Shown here: positions 1-11,347 of the stretch, one piece after another | Layout of the letters: the number at the start of each line of letters is the position of its first letter | Position numbering within the stretch: the first letter of the stretch is position 1 | Source of the DNA: Girardinichthys multiradiatus | Taxonomy: Eukaryota > Chordata > Actinopteri > Cyprinodontiformes > Goodeidae | NCBI RefSeq assembly: GCF_021462225.1 | Contig: NC_061811.1 | Coordinates: 4,981,163 to 5,045,162, forward strand | Direction of reading: 5' to 3' | Length of the DNA stretch: 64,000 bases | Notes under the pieces: generated by a model | Seen by the model: only the letters and a program-made list of their open reading frames with translations | What the model was told of the DNA's origin: nothing | Database searches by the model: none | Position numbers and translations under genes: made by a program

Positions 1-639
1 AATAGAGATTTAGTCGCGCACACACAGTTCTGTGCGATAAATTTGAAAGGTTGTGTGTGTCTTACCATGTGTCACCAGTGACCTGCAGGAATACATCTCC
101 CCCCTGGAGCTCATACAACCTTATGTACCATTGTAATAGCATATTGTGTGATTCTGGGCAATATCTTAAAAGATCGTGAATCTGTGTGCAGCTTGCTCTT
201 TGGTGCTTCTTTCTAATCTATTTGGCTTCACAATGGTGCTTTGCTTAACAATAGTGAAAGCTTTGAAAAGAGATGAGTGCAAGCGTGTCTGGGCACTGAT
301 TTCATGCTCAGGGGGATAAGAAAAAGTCTGTTTTTGATGGCAGGCATGATATCAAGCATGGTGTGGACAAGCTACATACAATCCTGTGCTTTGGTCCTTG
401 GTCTTCTCGACAGCTACCAATGGGTTTATTTAATATAAGGCAGTTTCTGCGCTGCAGAGTGTAAATGACCCAAAACACTTCATTTAAATTATTAGTACAG
501 CAGCAGGACTCTGTAGAACTTGAATGCTGAGGTGGTAATTCAGTCATTTGATGTGTTGGATCAGGGGCACATCTACAAGTTGAAGGACATTGGCCCTCAA
601 GGACTGGAGTTTGACACCCGTGATCTAAACAATTCAATT
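1..639. other. No gene recognised
   Basis: Unannotated AT-rich DNA. Around 555-640 there is a stretch about a 'ggccctcaaggactggagtttgacaccc'-type sequence that resembles an old dispersed fish repeat, but I cannot place its ends. The small frames on either strand have no recognisable domain. Confidence 0.5.
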
Positions 640-985
640 CAAACTCAGATTGGTTGAAGAATATCTGTGATAACCAATTTTTAAGTTTTGCCAATTATTC
701 TCTATTAGGTTTTGGTTGACCCATTTCTGAAACATAAATCTGCTTTGATCTAAGCTTTTCAGTTGTAGCTCTGGCTGGATGTTTAGGGTCGTTGTTCTGC
801 TGGGAGGCGAATGTCCATTTCAGTCCAAGTCTTCTGCAGCTTCTGGCAGGTTTTCTTCAAGAAATGTCCTGGATTTAGCTCCATTAGTCACAGTTTTCTC
901 CAAAAACCTCAGTTCCTGTTTTATTTTAATGATCTGTGTCCCTCAGTGCATTGTTCCTTTTACTTCCCTACCATATGATTTTTGA
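640..985 (-). mobile_element. Tc1-like DNA transposon remnant
   Basis: Read on the minus strand, 765-890 matches the part of fish Tc1-like transposases around the second catalytic Asp: the plus strand shows the complement of the 'aaacatacagccagagct' region at 766-786, followed by the stretch coding for the residues before it. The same segment recurs at 15788-15890 and 57650-57690, which supports a repeat family. It is heavily decayed, lacks both termini and cannot encode a transposase. Family assignment rests on recognition of the fish Tc1 consensus rather than an alignment. Confidence 0.65.
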
Positions 986-989
986 TATT

Positions 990-1375
990 TGTGACACTAT
1001 CAGTCATTTCTGTTTTGGGTTATGTTCTGTTTAGTTACTGTTTTGCTTTCTGGTTCCCTGTTTCAGTGTGTTGGTTTCTGTTCAGTTATTCTATTTCAAG
1101 ATTCTCTCTGTTACCTTTTAGCTCCCTGCTCCCCCTCAGCTGTTTTCCATTCTGCTAATTAATTCCCACCTGTATCCTATCCCACTCATCAGTGCTGTCT
1201 AGATCCTGCTTTTGTAAGCCTCCAAATTTCTGGACCTGGTTCGTCCTCTGTTTCATGTTTTGGATCGTGGATTTTTTGTGAGTTTCTGTTTTTATTAAAT
1301 ACCTTTATGTTGCACACTGCTCTGAGTACTACCTGCATTTAGATCCCTCATTCTACCACACAAAATGTCATAACA
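990..1375 (+). repeat. LTR-like dispersed repeat (possible solo LTR)
   Basis: T/C-rich sequence with the same style as the solo LTRs at 3525-4045 and 49834-50374: it begins with TGTGACA, has a 'tttttattaaatacc' polyadenylation-like region near 1291-1310, and ends near an 'aaaatgtca' motif. I see no convincing target duplication, so the ends are uncertain and it could be a truncated copy. Confidence 0.4.
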
Positions 1376-3255
1376 AACATTATTTTGACAACAGCTTTCT
1401 TTATTGATACTTGTTTAGATCTGCCAGATCTGTGGCAGGCATGATTAACCTCTTTTAGACTAACCGCTTCTGCTCCTAATGCAACCTAATGCCTGCTGAT
1501 GCATACTTCTTACAAGCCTAGGATCATATAAGGAAGCACTATGCTGCTGTCTAGTGGTTGGAGTTATACCAAGCTATGTCTAAATTTGTTCGCTAACATT
1601 TGAAATACTTAAATGCTGAAAGTTTGTGGTTGCAACATCACAAAATATGAAAGAAAGGATAAAGGACTATAAATACTTGAGCAAGCTCAGTTGAGATTTG
1701 AAAACAGAGTTGTGGAATATGATTTTAAGGACATAAAATTCAAAATGTGGTATAAATAAGTTTATTTAGATTGTTTTGGATTAAAAAAGGCATTTAAATA
1801 CAGCTTTAAGCAGATATTCAGATGCTGCTTAAATTCAGGAAGTTAATTCTTAGATGTGTGACTAACACAGACGTGTCACTGTGCTGTTTTCCACACTGGG
1901 CAAGTGGCAGCAGAGCTGATTTGTTGCGCTGCATTACGCTGACAGATTGAGCGATTGTTGACAAACAGCTCGACTTGATGCCAGTGTTGCCACGGTCATC
2001 TCCTCTCCGCCGCCTGACTGTTTGCTGTTGTGAGGTGATTTGCTGGGGCTGTGCTGGATGACAGCCATTCTTCATCTCTCACTTTCATTGCACCATAAAA
2101 GGGTCCTCTGGTGTGGTGGATGCTGCTGTGCTGGCTATTCTTTGTCATCATTACGTTGTCACAGACAGGATAACCAAAATGGGAGCGGGGGATGAGGGAA
2201 GGGGGGCAGTTTGTAACCATAGCCGGGGCAGGGGTCACTTAGGCCACAAGAATCAGCTCATCTGTCTGTTCATCTTCATGAAGTGAAGTCCCTAATGGCA
2301 GCTGAGGACTCTGTAACCCAGAAGTTAAAGACACAGCCCTGTGCCCTGACTAATGTACATCAGATCTGGGACTTAGTTTTTGATGAGAACCAGCCATGAG
2401 GCTTTTTCGTACATAAAAATAAAAATATTTAATAAAACAGTTCTGTCTGGATTTGTGCTTCCAGCAGAACTAAGAATAATGTTAAAAGTTTTTAAAAAAG
2501 ATTTAAGCTGAATAAGCTCTCTATGCTACAAGGAGTCTTTGATCTGAAAAATGATTTGCATGCTCTGTGATCATGGAGCAAACACCATAAGGGCAGGGTG
2601 GGGGTCCTTGAAACTTTCCAATTGTCTGCGTGTGTTTGATCCTGTCTGTGTGGGGTGTGTGTGTGTTTGAATGCTGCAACATTTCTTTGCTCCAAACCTG
2701 AAATAGAGCCTTCACCTGCAGATGAACCAGAACTATGAAGAGTATTTCAGGCTGTGTAGGTGAGACAGCATCTTCCATATTTCCCTGACATTGGGAGATG
2801 ATCCTTTAGGTCCTGCAGCAGTCTGCTGTGCTGCTGGGATAAGAAGAGGTGGAGGAAGCCTCTGATCTCATCGTGCATGGGCTCATTTTGCCAGGAAGGA
2901 GCAGGATGATGTAATGCTGTTTGTGTGGCTGCAGTTTGCTCTTATCAGATGCACTACACAGAAGACTCAGGAACCAGTGTAATATTCACTTGTACTGCCA
3001 TTTGATGAGTCATCATCAACAGCCTCTTTTCTCTCTTTGTGTTATGCACCATGTGTTTGTACGGCTCTCTTTAGTTTCTTAAAGCAAAATGTGAGTTTAT
3101 GTAACACAACGTTTGAAATATGACAACTCTAGTATTTGGTGAAACTCTAATTACAATGTGTATCAGAGATTTACATACGATCGTCTTCGGCACAAGAGTC
3201 ACATTCATTTTGGGATTTCAAAGATGCATTTTACTCGTCTGTTCTCCAGGACAAA
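1376..3255. other. No gene recognised
   Basis: No domain, repeat family or RNA gene recognised on either strand. Short open frames between 1818 and 2778 overlap each other and look like chance frames. Confidence 0.5.
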
Positions 3256-3519
3256 ATGATAATACAACAAACCACTTCAGGGATTTCTGTAAAAACAAGA
3301 ACTGGGTGGTTTAAATTTATGGAGGTTTTTCTACAGTTCATGAAGACTCCAAATTACCTTTTGGCAGGATCCAGTCCTCTCACCTTGACTCTCCTAAAGG
3401 AGTCCCAAAAGGTTCTATTCTTGGACCAGTCTTGTTTAAACTTTCTATTAATCATTTACTTGATACTTGCGAAAACATATGTGTTGAAATGTAGACAGCA
3501 AAGTGATTTTCTTACACAT
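3256..3519 (+). pseudogene. LINE reverse-transcriptase fragment
   Basis: The plus-strand reading near 3395-3445 gives a peptide with the order GVPKGSILGPVLF, the conserved reverse-transcriptase block around motif 4 of non-LTR retrotransposons (usually GVPQGSxLGPxLF), followed by a plausible IN-x-L continuation. The reading frame changes and stops nearby, and the YADD catalytic box that should follow is missing because an LTR is inserted at 3525. It is a short dead scrap of a LINE; the clade cannot be fixed from so little sequence. Confidence 0.6.
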
Positions 3520-3524
3520 GGAAA

Positions 3525-4045
3525 TGTCATGATTTGTGGTTGTTTTTGGGTTCTTCTTCTTATTATTATTAATATTGTTATTATTATTATTATTGAAAGG
3601 TTTTGTATCATGCTTCTGTTTATTATTTTCGTGGTCATGCTTTAGTTTTTTTCTTCTAGTTCATGTTTTGTCAAGTTAGGTTTTTGGATCTGGTTATGCT
3701 TTGGTTTCATGGTTTATTGTTGTGTTTCTATTACTTTGCATTCAGGAATCTCTGTTTTGCTCTAGCCACGTTTTGTTCTCTCCTGTCTGTCAATTAACTT
3801 TATTCAGTTCACCTGCACCTACCATTCAGTCTCCTCGTTTCACCTGGTTCTTGCTCCATATATACCTCTGTTCTGTTCATTCCTCGTGGAAACATTAAGG
3901 TTCACACCATGCCTGTCTGTTCATTATTTTGTTCCTGCCTCCTCTAGTGAGTGAGTTTTTGTTTTTCTAAGATTAAATATTTTACTTACCGTCATGCTGC
4001 CTTCTTGTCTGCATTCCGGGGTCCTCCACTACACAAACTTTGACA
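3525..4045 (+). mobile_element. Solo LTR with 5-bp target duplication
   Basis: A 521-bp unit begins TGTCATGA and ends TTTGACA, with the five bases GGAAA directly repeated on both sides (3520-3524 and 4046-4050). TG...CA ends plus a perfect 5-bp duplication are the signature of an integrated LTR whose internal part was lost by LTR-LTR recombination. It contains an ATT microsatellite near its 5' end and an 'aagattaaat' region near 3970 close to where a poly(A) signal would be expected. It interrupts a LINE fragment. No internal retrotransposon sequence is attached, so the parent superfamily is inferred (5-bp duplications fit Gypsy or Bel/Pao). Confidence 0.75.
3553..3595. repeat. ATT-type microsatellite
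   Basis: Imperfect run of TTC/TTA/ATT triplets lying inside the solo LTR. Confidence 0.85.
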
Positions 4046-4199
4046 GGAAAAAACGTCTAAGAGACATCTGATTTTTTTTACTTCATATGTGATTTAATTT
4101 TTAAATTGTGTCTGTCACTGAATATAAACAGAAATGGAGGATGTTGGGAGGATGTTTTCTAACATCCGAAATTAGTTTTGCATTCTGTTGTGCCTTCTA

Positions 4200-4797
4200 A
4201 GAGGGAAAGGAGCTTAATATAGGCTGTAATAGTAGGTCATGCAGCTGACATAGATAGTGCTGTCTGGCCACAATGACAAGAAATATGCTAAAGGTGAGGC
4301 TTTCAGACCTAAGAGTACTGTACCAACTGTCAAACATGATGGTGGCAGTATCATGCTAAGGGTCTGTTTAGTTGCCAGAATGGGGCATTGCAACAACAGA
4401 ACACATCAAAGCTGGTTTTGGAATGAATCACATCAAAAACAACCCTAATAATAATGTGTGGACTATGACTAAAAGCTGGGTCTGTATCTGAAAACCATCC
4501 TATTTAAATGAAATATTTTCTGATCAATATTGATCAAGTATCCAGCCAGAATTATACCAGAAGCTTGTTGATGGCTCCAAAAAGGTATGGTTTCTTTGCA
4601 ACCTACTAAGGGTCTTTTATTCAAATATTATTTAGGATGTATGTATATATTTAAGTCTGCATGTGTAACTTTGAGGCTCTGTGGACTGGAGAAAATCCTC
4701 CATAAATGAACCAAAATAACCTTAAAAACAAAGCCCAGAATTTAAGTGAGATTCATGCCACTGCTGAGTTCAGGTAAACTTTTGACCAACACTGTAT
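4200..4797 (+). mobile_element. Tc1-like transposon remnant, 3' half
   Basis: 4262-4370 matches the fish Tc1-like transposase segment with the peptide core VPTVKHDGGSIML, the usual [TV]-x-KHGGGSxMxW block in decayed form. 4560-4585 matches the C-terminal region, and 4775-4797 carries a 3' terminus of the form 'gtaaacttttgacc...actgta'. The middle, including the catalytic residues, is deleted. A different Tc1 family from the one at 7385-14222, judged by the terminus. Confidence 0.65.
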
Positions 4798-7384
4798 ATT
4801 TAGGGAATGATATCTTGGACAGCTAAGTTGCAAATCCTATATTCCATCCAGTTCACCTTTATATTTAAGAAATTATTAAATTACCAGATTGCTTTTTTCT
4901 CGGGAACCTGCAGGATCCCATACATCACCATCCCTGTGCCCCTGCATAAAATAGTCACTGCTGGAGAATCATATCACTCCAGTCCTGTAAAATATAAGGG
5001 TGAGAATATTATACTGGAAATTTTATGCTAGGTGATTATTTTTATGTCCTCAGCAGAGATGAACCTTCACTGATTCACAACCTTAAACTGGAATATCTTT
5101 GTTTCTGCTCTTCACTTGTCTGCATTAACTGCCCTTTGTGTTTCAACTTCTTCCCTATATAACTAACCTGATGTATGAAACATCATGCAGCATTCTTTAA
5201 TGTTCCTGATGCAGTGAAGCATTGCATCAAACCTTTCGCTTACATGATGATGAGTGAGACTGAATGACTTCACTTCCTGTTCTGTGAGTCACAGTATGGA
5301 ATTATTTGAGTTTTAAGCCTAAAGCCGCAGCTCAGACCTTGTCCTGCATAAAAGCCTCAGAAGTGAAGCATGTGTCTGAGCTACAGAGCAGGAGATGAGT
5401 CAGAAGAACACTTGTCAGTTGATGTCATCTCTAGTGAGCACTGATGACCGGTCCCAGCTGTTTCAGTGTGTTGAGGCATACTCTGCAGCACCTGTCTGAG
5501 GCAGATTTAACTCACACAACTGCAGAATGAGACAGGGCCCACTGCTCACAGGGATTTTATTACTCCCCAATGATGAAGCCAACAGAGGTCAAACTTGGAA
5601 GACAGTACATCTCCAGCAGAGCGTAGTTCCACATTGTCAGTTTGGCTGAGAACTTGCTATGGACAGTGGCAGTGTTTCTCACCATAGAATGTTTGTTTTT
5701 TTGGTCAATATGAAGATTCTCTCAGGGGTCCGGAGTGACTAATAAATGTGAAAGTGATTTCTAATGACAGCTTGAGACACGCTCACTTATGGCTCATTCA
5801 GATTATGCAGAGAGATAGTCACACAGAGTAACCTTTACCTCAAGTAAAACAGTTTATTCCCCACTCAAGAGGAACAAGGCTCATTCTCATACAGACTTGA
5901 AAACAGCACTTCAGGTGGCAGATATAATTACATGGACATTTACACTTTTCCCTTTTAAGCAGCTTGTCTGCTCAATTCAAAGTTCAACTCTATGAATGAT
6001 AAAGGATCTTGGGGAGTTTTGATGCCACTTTAATCTGTACCTCAGAACATAAACGCTAAAAAATATTTCTATTTCACCAGATACAATCTCCCAAAAAATG
6101 CGCTACGCTCTGTAGTCATGCATTGGAAGTCTGGACATCCTTTAATTAAATATTTCCATTAAGAGTAGTGGATTTTATTGATGTATTTGCATAAGTGCAA
6201 ACTATGACTGAAATACAACGAATGAGAAAAGCTTAGTTAGCATCTTCCCACCACGAAGCTCCACCTTTAGCTCAGGGTCGATCCAAAAAGTCCGACCTAT
6301 TTTGCCAGACCATTTCGGGGTACATTTCTACCCACCTTTTTCAGATCTGCTCCTTGTTCCTGCAGTAGAAACACATGGGAGAAAAAAAACTGCCCCATAA
6401 AACTACTTTGAATTTGAATTGAATTGGAAAATACACATTGCATAGTTACACAGGCACGTATTGCAATAAGCAGAGGCTCCCTCATTGCTTATCAAAACAT
6501 GTTTCAGTGCAATAACAGTTTTTATGAGACTTGTTTAATCTAGAAAACAATCAATAGTTTTAGACTGTTAGGATTGATGTGTTTTTACAGTGACAATTTG
6601 GCAAATGATAAAAGAGTGTCCCATTGCTAAGTAGAAGCTCTAACAGGAAAGAACCAGATGTGAGACCATTTACTAAAAAAGTTGAGATGTACAGACACAT
6701 TTTCTTCATGAGTATGTGAATTACTTCATCATTGATTTCTATTGTGTGAGAAAATTGAAAGTGTAGAGAGAAGTGTCTGCAAAGGCGCCTGCAGACACAC
6801 TTCATTGACATTTTACTTGGATGCTGTGAGAAATATTGCATATGCTGAAACCAGCAGATTGTGTTTAAAGCCTCTGGTGAATCAAGGTTACGGCAGTGAC
6901 CCTTTTAGAGGGAGCCTGTCGTACATTCAGCAGTACAGGGGATCATTACAAACTGTCCTCCATCACATTATGACGTTTCTTAATTGACTACCAATGCAGC
7001 TTTGCTGAGTTGATGGAAAAATCTGATTTTAATCTAATCATTGCAATAAACCTGATTGGCTCAAAGCAACACTCTGGCATATTAAAAACGTGCATCACAG
7101 AGATCCGTCAGAAAAGGACTACATTTTAACATAGTGCATTAGATTCACATAGAAATGTATCTTGGCTCTTATATAACATTATAGTATAGGCTGTCTGAGT
7201 TATTCTCACAATATTTTTTTTTCTTTTACAAATCCAGCAGCTGTCCTTTTTATTCTGTTTTTGCAGTTATCCTTCCTAGCAAATGTATTCTTTCCCTTTT
7301 CCATATTTACATTTTGTTTGTGATACACTCACACAAATTAATTTGTGTGAGGTGAATGAAACCAGGTTTTTAAATTTCTTTAAA
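4798..7384. other. No gene recognised
   Basis: About 2.6 kb with no recognised coding domain or RNA gene. A short 'gaatttgaattgaattgg' near 6409-6427 recalls LINE L2 tails but stands alone. The only structural feature I would flag is the palindrome at 7328-7351. Confidence 0.5.
7328..7351. repeat. 24-bp perfect palindrome
   Basis: CTCACACAAATT is followed immediately by its exact reverse complement with no spacer. It lies about 35-60 bp upstream of a Tc1 remnant. Function unknown; it could be a transposon end-to-end junction or chance. Confidence 0.9.
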
Positions 7385-7712
7385 GATAGAAGTAAGGAAA
7401 GTGTGGTGCACATTTTTTAGCCCCATTTACTCTAAACCCCCTATTTGTGCTGTTCTGTTTCTGGCCTCAGTGGTTTGTTGAGAATATTAGACAACAAACA
7501 ACATCATAAAGACCAAGGAACCGAGCAGACAGGTCAGGGAGAAAATTGTGGAGACGTATAAAGCAAGTTTAGATTCTAAAACAATATCCCAAGCTTTGAA
7601 CATCACACCACAGATGGTTCAAACCATAATTTGAAATTGAAAGAAGATAGACCTACTGCAGACCCACCAAGACATGGAGGTCCACCTAAACTGAAAGGCC
7701 TTGCAAGGAGAG
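7385..7712 (+). mobile_element. Tc1-like element, left part (split by Gypsy insertion)
   Basis: Matches the 5' half of a common fish Tc1-like element: terminal-region sequence near 7400-7435, then the transposase N-terminus with 'acatcataaagaccaagg' (7503-7520) and the helix-turn-helix region 'caatatcccaagctttgaac' (7583-7602). The match stops exactly at the start of the Gypsy LTR and resumes after the other LTR at 13765, so the two parts are one interrupted element. Frames are broken; it is not coding. Confidence 0.8.
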
Positions 7713-8339
7713 TGTCAGAGTCTGGATTCTGTCTGTAGCTGCTGCTAACTATTTTCAGCCACTAGGCGTCGCCTGAGACCGTTCTTGGAGGGTAACAGGT
7801 GCGGCGGATTGAGATGATCACTTGGGGAGGTATAAAGAGAATGGATTGCCAGTACGTTGTCGCCTGAGTGTTTGCCTATGCCGTATTTCAACCTGGCCAG
7901 AATTATCTTGTCTGTTACAAGTTACCTGTCCTTGTGAAGTAACTCTTGTCTTTGTTTAGAGCTTTGATTCTGCCTCGCTTCCTGGAGAACTGGAGATCAT
8001 ACCCAACCAAACAAAGAAGAATCTGGACTACCAGCTGGCAATCCGTCTGAGCCCCGCCGAGCCGAACCTGTCCGCCCTCCGACAGTCTTCCAGTCTCCGA
8101 AACCCTGGTGGCCTAGAACGCAGCTATCCGCAGGTCTGGACTCACCTCTCTCTCCCTGGTGGATCAGAACCCAGCTGGGTCCGTACTGCTGTCTGTAAAT
8201 TTCCAATTATCCGGCAAGACCATTTCTTACCATCCCTCTCTGTTGCAGTTTCCAGGCCCGAGTAGCGGCTGTCGTTTCCCACTCCAGTCTGTTAATAAAC
8301 ATCCTAAATGGTTCTCTGTTCCCTGGGTGCTTCTGTTTA
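7713..8339 (+). repeat. Gypsy 5' LTR (3'-truncated)
   Basis: Starts TGTCAGAG, as does the 3' LTR. Homology to the 3' LTR ends at 8339, about 26 bp short of the LTR terminus; the sequence then jumps straight into gag, so a deletion has removed the LTR end, the primer-binding site and the gag start. Positions 7883-8169 are identical to the 3' LTR (287 bp) although both flanks differ repeatedly. Confidence 0.9.
7831..7836 (+). promoter_or_regulatory. TATA box of Gypsy LTR
   Basis: TATAAA in the U3-like part of the 5' LTR, preserved in the 3' LTR at 13224-13229. The matching polyadenylation signal AATAAA lies at 8294-8299 (13687-13692 in the 3' LTR). Position and conservation fit a retrotransposon promoter. 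Confidence 0.65.
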
Positions 8340-8673
8340 TGTGTTTATGTTTCCCTATGATGATAACAAGATTTCTTATGTCCTTGGACTTTTAACAGGC
8401 AAAGCACTTCGTTGGGCAGAGGCAAGGTCTGCGAACTGTAACCAGTTCGGATGTTCTTATGAGGACTTTATTAAGGAGTTCAAACTAATTTTTGATCTTC
8501 ACATGGATCCGTCCAGCGTGGCACGCCGCCTCCTGCAATTAGGCAGAGCGCGGCTTTCGGCTGATGAAAGGCAGCACCACAGAGACTCTAACAGTTGGTT
8601 TTACTGTGGAGAATTGGGTCTCTTCATCTCTGACTGTCCCTCTCAGTTAAAAGAGAAGGTCCGCCGGTATTAA
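8340..8673 (+). pseudogene. Gypsy gag remnant
   Basis: The frame starting inside the LTR and ending at 8673 contains the Gag core motif GKALRWAEAR (8399-8428), typical of Sushi-type Gypsy capsid, then a compressed region ending in a nucleocapsid-like knuckle. The knuckle is damaged: the expected C-x2-C-x4-H-x4-C reads W-x2-C-x4-L-x4-C, so the first Cys and the His are lost. A large part of Gag between the capsid and the knuckle is missing. The apparent ATG at 8308 is in LTR sequence and is not a genuine start. Confidence 0.75.
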
Positions 8674-8897
8674 TGGGGCAACTGACGGACCCTGATGCTT
8701 GCTCAAAAGCCCCACGACTTGTCTATCCTGCCACTATTTTTGCCCACCACAAATCCATTAGTTTATCTGCCCTCATCGACTCTGGGTGTGAGCTAAACCT
8801 CATAGATCAAGCCCTGGTAGATCTTAAGCACATTAAGACGGAACTTTTGGCCACCCCTCACCGGGATTTGGCACTGGATGGCCAGTCGTCCAGTTGA
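8673..8897 (+). pseudogene. Gypsy protease region
   Basis: Short frame with an aspartic-protease core: LSALIDSGCELNLID, where DSG is the catalytic triad of retroviral-type proteases (D at about residue 36 of this frame), followed by the usual hydrophobic strand. It overlaps the gag stop by one base in a different frame, and ends at a stop at 8895-8897 before the reverse transcriptase frame. Truncated relative to a functional protease-RT polyprotein. Confidence 0.75.
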
Positions 8898-8964
8898 TTA
8901 CCCATAAAACCGAGCCTATCGAGCTAGTACTCTCAGGAAACCACCGTGAGCAAATTTAGTTTTT

Positions 8965-10026
8965 TTGTTTTTGTCTGAGAACGCCCTGGTGTTAGGATAT
9001 CCCTGGTTGCGGGCTCACAATCCCCACCTAAATTTGGTCAAGTTTAGAGTGGAGGCCTGGTCCCTGCAGTGTTTGTCTATCTGCCTGCAGTCCGCTGTTC
9101 TCCCTTCTAAGATCCCTGCCGAGGAGGTTGGGCGGGTTGAGCCCACAGACCTCCACATGGTTCCTCCTGACTATCACCACCTTAAGTTAGTCTTTAGTAA
9201 GTCTCGTGCCTTGTCCCTTCCGGCCCACCATCCGTATGACTGTTCCATAGATCCATTACCCGGGGCTCCATTAACATCCAGCCGGTTCTATAAAATCTCC
9301 GGTCCCGAGAGGGTGGTGATGGAGCAGTACATAGCTGACTCGTTAGCCGCCGGGATAATTTGCCCCTCTTCATCAGCCCTCTGGGCTGGGTTTTTCTTTG
9401 TCGGAAAAAAAGACGGCTCGCTGCGACCGTGTATTGATTATCGGGGATTAAATGCCATAACCGTCAAGAACAAGTATCCACTTCCCCTCCTGTCCTCGGC
9501 ATTTGAACCGGTCCATGGTGCCACCATGTTCACAAAGTTAGATCTACGGAACGCTTACCACTTAGTTAGGATCTGCCAGGGAGATGAGTGGAAAACAGCC
9601 TTTAAGACACCACGAGGACATTATGAGTACTTGGTCATGCCGTTTGGCTTATGCAACGCGCCGGCAGTATTTCAAAGCTTAGTCAATGACGTTCTGAGAG
9701 ACTACCTGAATCAGTTTGTATTTGTTTATCTGGATGACATTTTAATTTACTCTAAGACACTGTCGGAGCACAGGCTTCATGTCTGCCTTGTGCTGCAGCA
9801 GCTCCTGGAGAATCAGCTCTACGTGAAGGTGGAGAATTGTGAGTTCCATCAAAAGTCCATCAGCTTTCTTGGTTTTGTTGTAGAGGGGGGAAAGGTTCAT
9901 GCTGATCCCGAGAAGGTCAAAGCGGAGTTGGAGTGGCCCACCCCTGAAACACCGAAGCAGTTACAGAGGTTCCTAGGCTTCGCTGACTTCTACCGGAGGT
10001 TCATCCACTGCTACAGCCAGACGGCG
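8965..10026 (+). pseudogene. Gypsy reverse transcriptase
   Basis: A 354-codon open stretch with the full polymerase order: the [11 protein letters not shown] block, the first catalytic Asp in KLDLRNAYH, the [13 protein letters not shown] block, then YLDDILIYS with the two catalytic Asp residues, and the LGF and [12 protein letters not shown] blocks of the connection region. All three catalytic aspartates are intact. The frame runs on through a run of 14 C into an unrelated LINE tail until 10119, so the last 30 codons are not Gypsy. RNase H is absent. Confidence 0.9.
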
Positions 10027-10040
10027 CCCCCCCCCCCCCC
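10027..10040. repeat. Poly-C run of 14 at an insertion junction
   Basis: Uninterrupted C tract exactly where Gypsy reverse transcriptase ends and LINE sequence begins. Confidence 0.9.
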
Positions 10041-11347
10041 AACCGCCCGTGAGGCAGACACTCTGTCTACTTTTAAGGCTAGGCTTAAAACTTTCCTTTT
10101 TGATAAAGCTTATAGTTAGAGTGGCTTAGTTTATCCTGAGCTATCTTCCTTATTTTTTACCTCTGATTTCTTCCGTCCCTGTTGGTTGGAGTAAGGGGGT
10201 GTCAGGTTTAGCCTAAACCGTCTCAGTTATGGTTGAGGTGCAAACACACCCTCCATTTCTGCTACCTGAATGACCCCTTCTCTTTTCCAATGGTTATGGT
10301 CAATGTGACAGAGAGAGGTATCCCAATCATTGTGGTTTTTAGTATAACAATGACCATCAGTGGGACCCTTTGTGGGGTGCCTTGAGACGACATTGTTGTA
10401 AATAAGCGCCGCCTAACTAAATAATCTGAACTGAAACTATCTGTGTAGTTATGCTGCTATAGGCTTAGGCTGCTGGAGGACATAACGACCACTTTCACCC
10501 TCTTCGCTACATTCTCACACTACTCTCCAATTTTGCATTGTTTGCTGTTATTTCAGCTTTTAACCTTGTTCTCTCTTTTCTCTTCCTAGAAGCTACACCT
10601 GGCCTGGCTCTGTGTCTGCCTGTGACACCTTTCTGGAGAGGGGAATCGTCCGAGCTTCTGCTGGCAACAACTTAATACTCACCCTCTACCAATGATCCAC
10701 ATAGCCCTGTCTTTTAGTGTTTAACCCTTTCTCTCTCCTAGACATGGAAATTGACTGAGCTTTTACTGTCACTAATTATATGTGCTCTCTTTCAGACTCT
10801 AACCTTGAAAACTGGCTCAGAGTTTATCTGTTCTTTCTTTCTAGGTGAAACTACTAAAGGAGCTACATCCATTAACATTTACTTTTCCTTCCCATAGAAA
10901 GTACTTCTGGATCAGTGCTTCTGTGTTCTTTTTGTGTCTCTGCTCTGTTCTCTCAAACCCCTAGTCGGTCGTGGCAGATGGCCGCTCACACTGAGCCTGG
11001 TTCTGCTGGAGGTTTCTTCTTGTTAAAAGGGAGTTTTTCCTCTCCGCTGTCGCTACATGCATGCTCAGTATGAGGGATTGCTGCAAAGTCAATGCCAGTG
11101 ACTGTCCACTGTCTCTACATGCTCATCCAGGAGGAGTGAATGCTGCAAGTCACTGACTGGATGCAATCTGCTGGGTTTCCTTAGACAGAAAAACGTTTTG
11201 TCCAATTTGAATAAATAACTGAATCTGACTGAACTGTTCAATGGTTAGGACTAATTGGAATGTATGTACCTGACTGTTGTGAAGTGCCTTGAGACAACAT
11301 GTGTTGTGAATTGGATCTATATAAATAAAACTGAATTGAATTGAATT
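10041..11347 (+). mobile_element. 5'-truncated L2/Maui-like LINE insertion
   Basis: 10048-10119 encodes the end of a LINE ORF2 (peptide [17 protein letters not shown]), the same C-terminus as the element at 31520-32720. The following 1.2 kb is its 3' UTR, with the segment around 10970-11300 that I recognise as a very common fish LINE 3' end, and a 'gaattgaattgaattg' tail at 11331-11346. Truncation at the 5' end and a short tandem tail are typical for L2-group retroposition. It sits inside the Gypsy element and is therefore younger. Confidence 0.8.

Noticed and set aside
7997..8206. 69-codon antisense frame repeated almost identically at 13390-13599
   Set aside because: It repeats only because the two LTR cores are identical; it lies antisense in an LTR and has no domain.
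10027..10119. Apparent reverse transcriptase extension after FYRRFI
   Set aside because: The in-frame continuation passes a poly-C run and then encodes the L2-like LINE C-terminus; a chance fusion.
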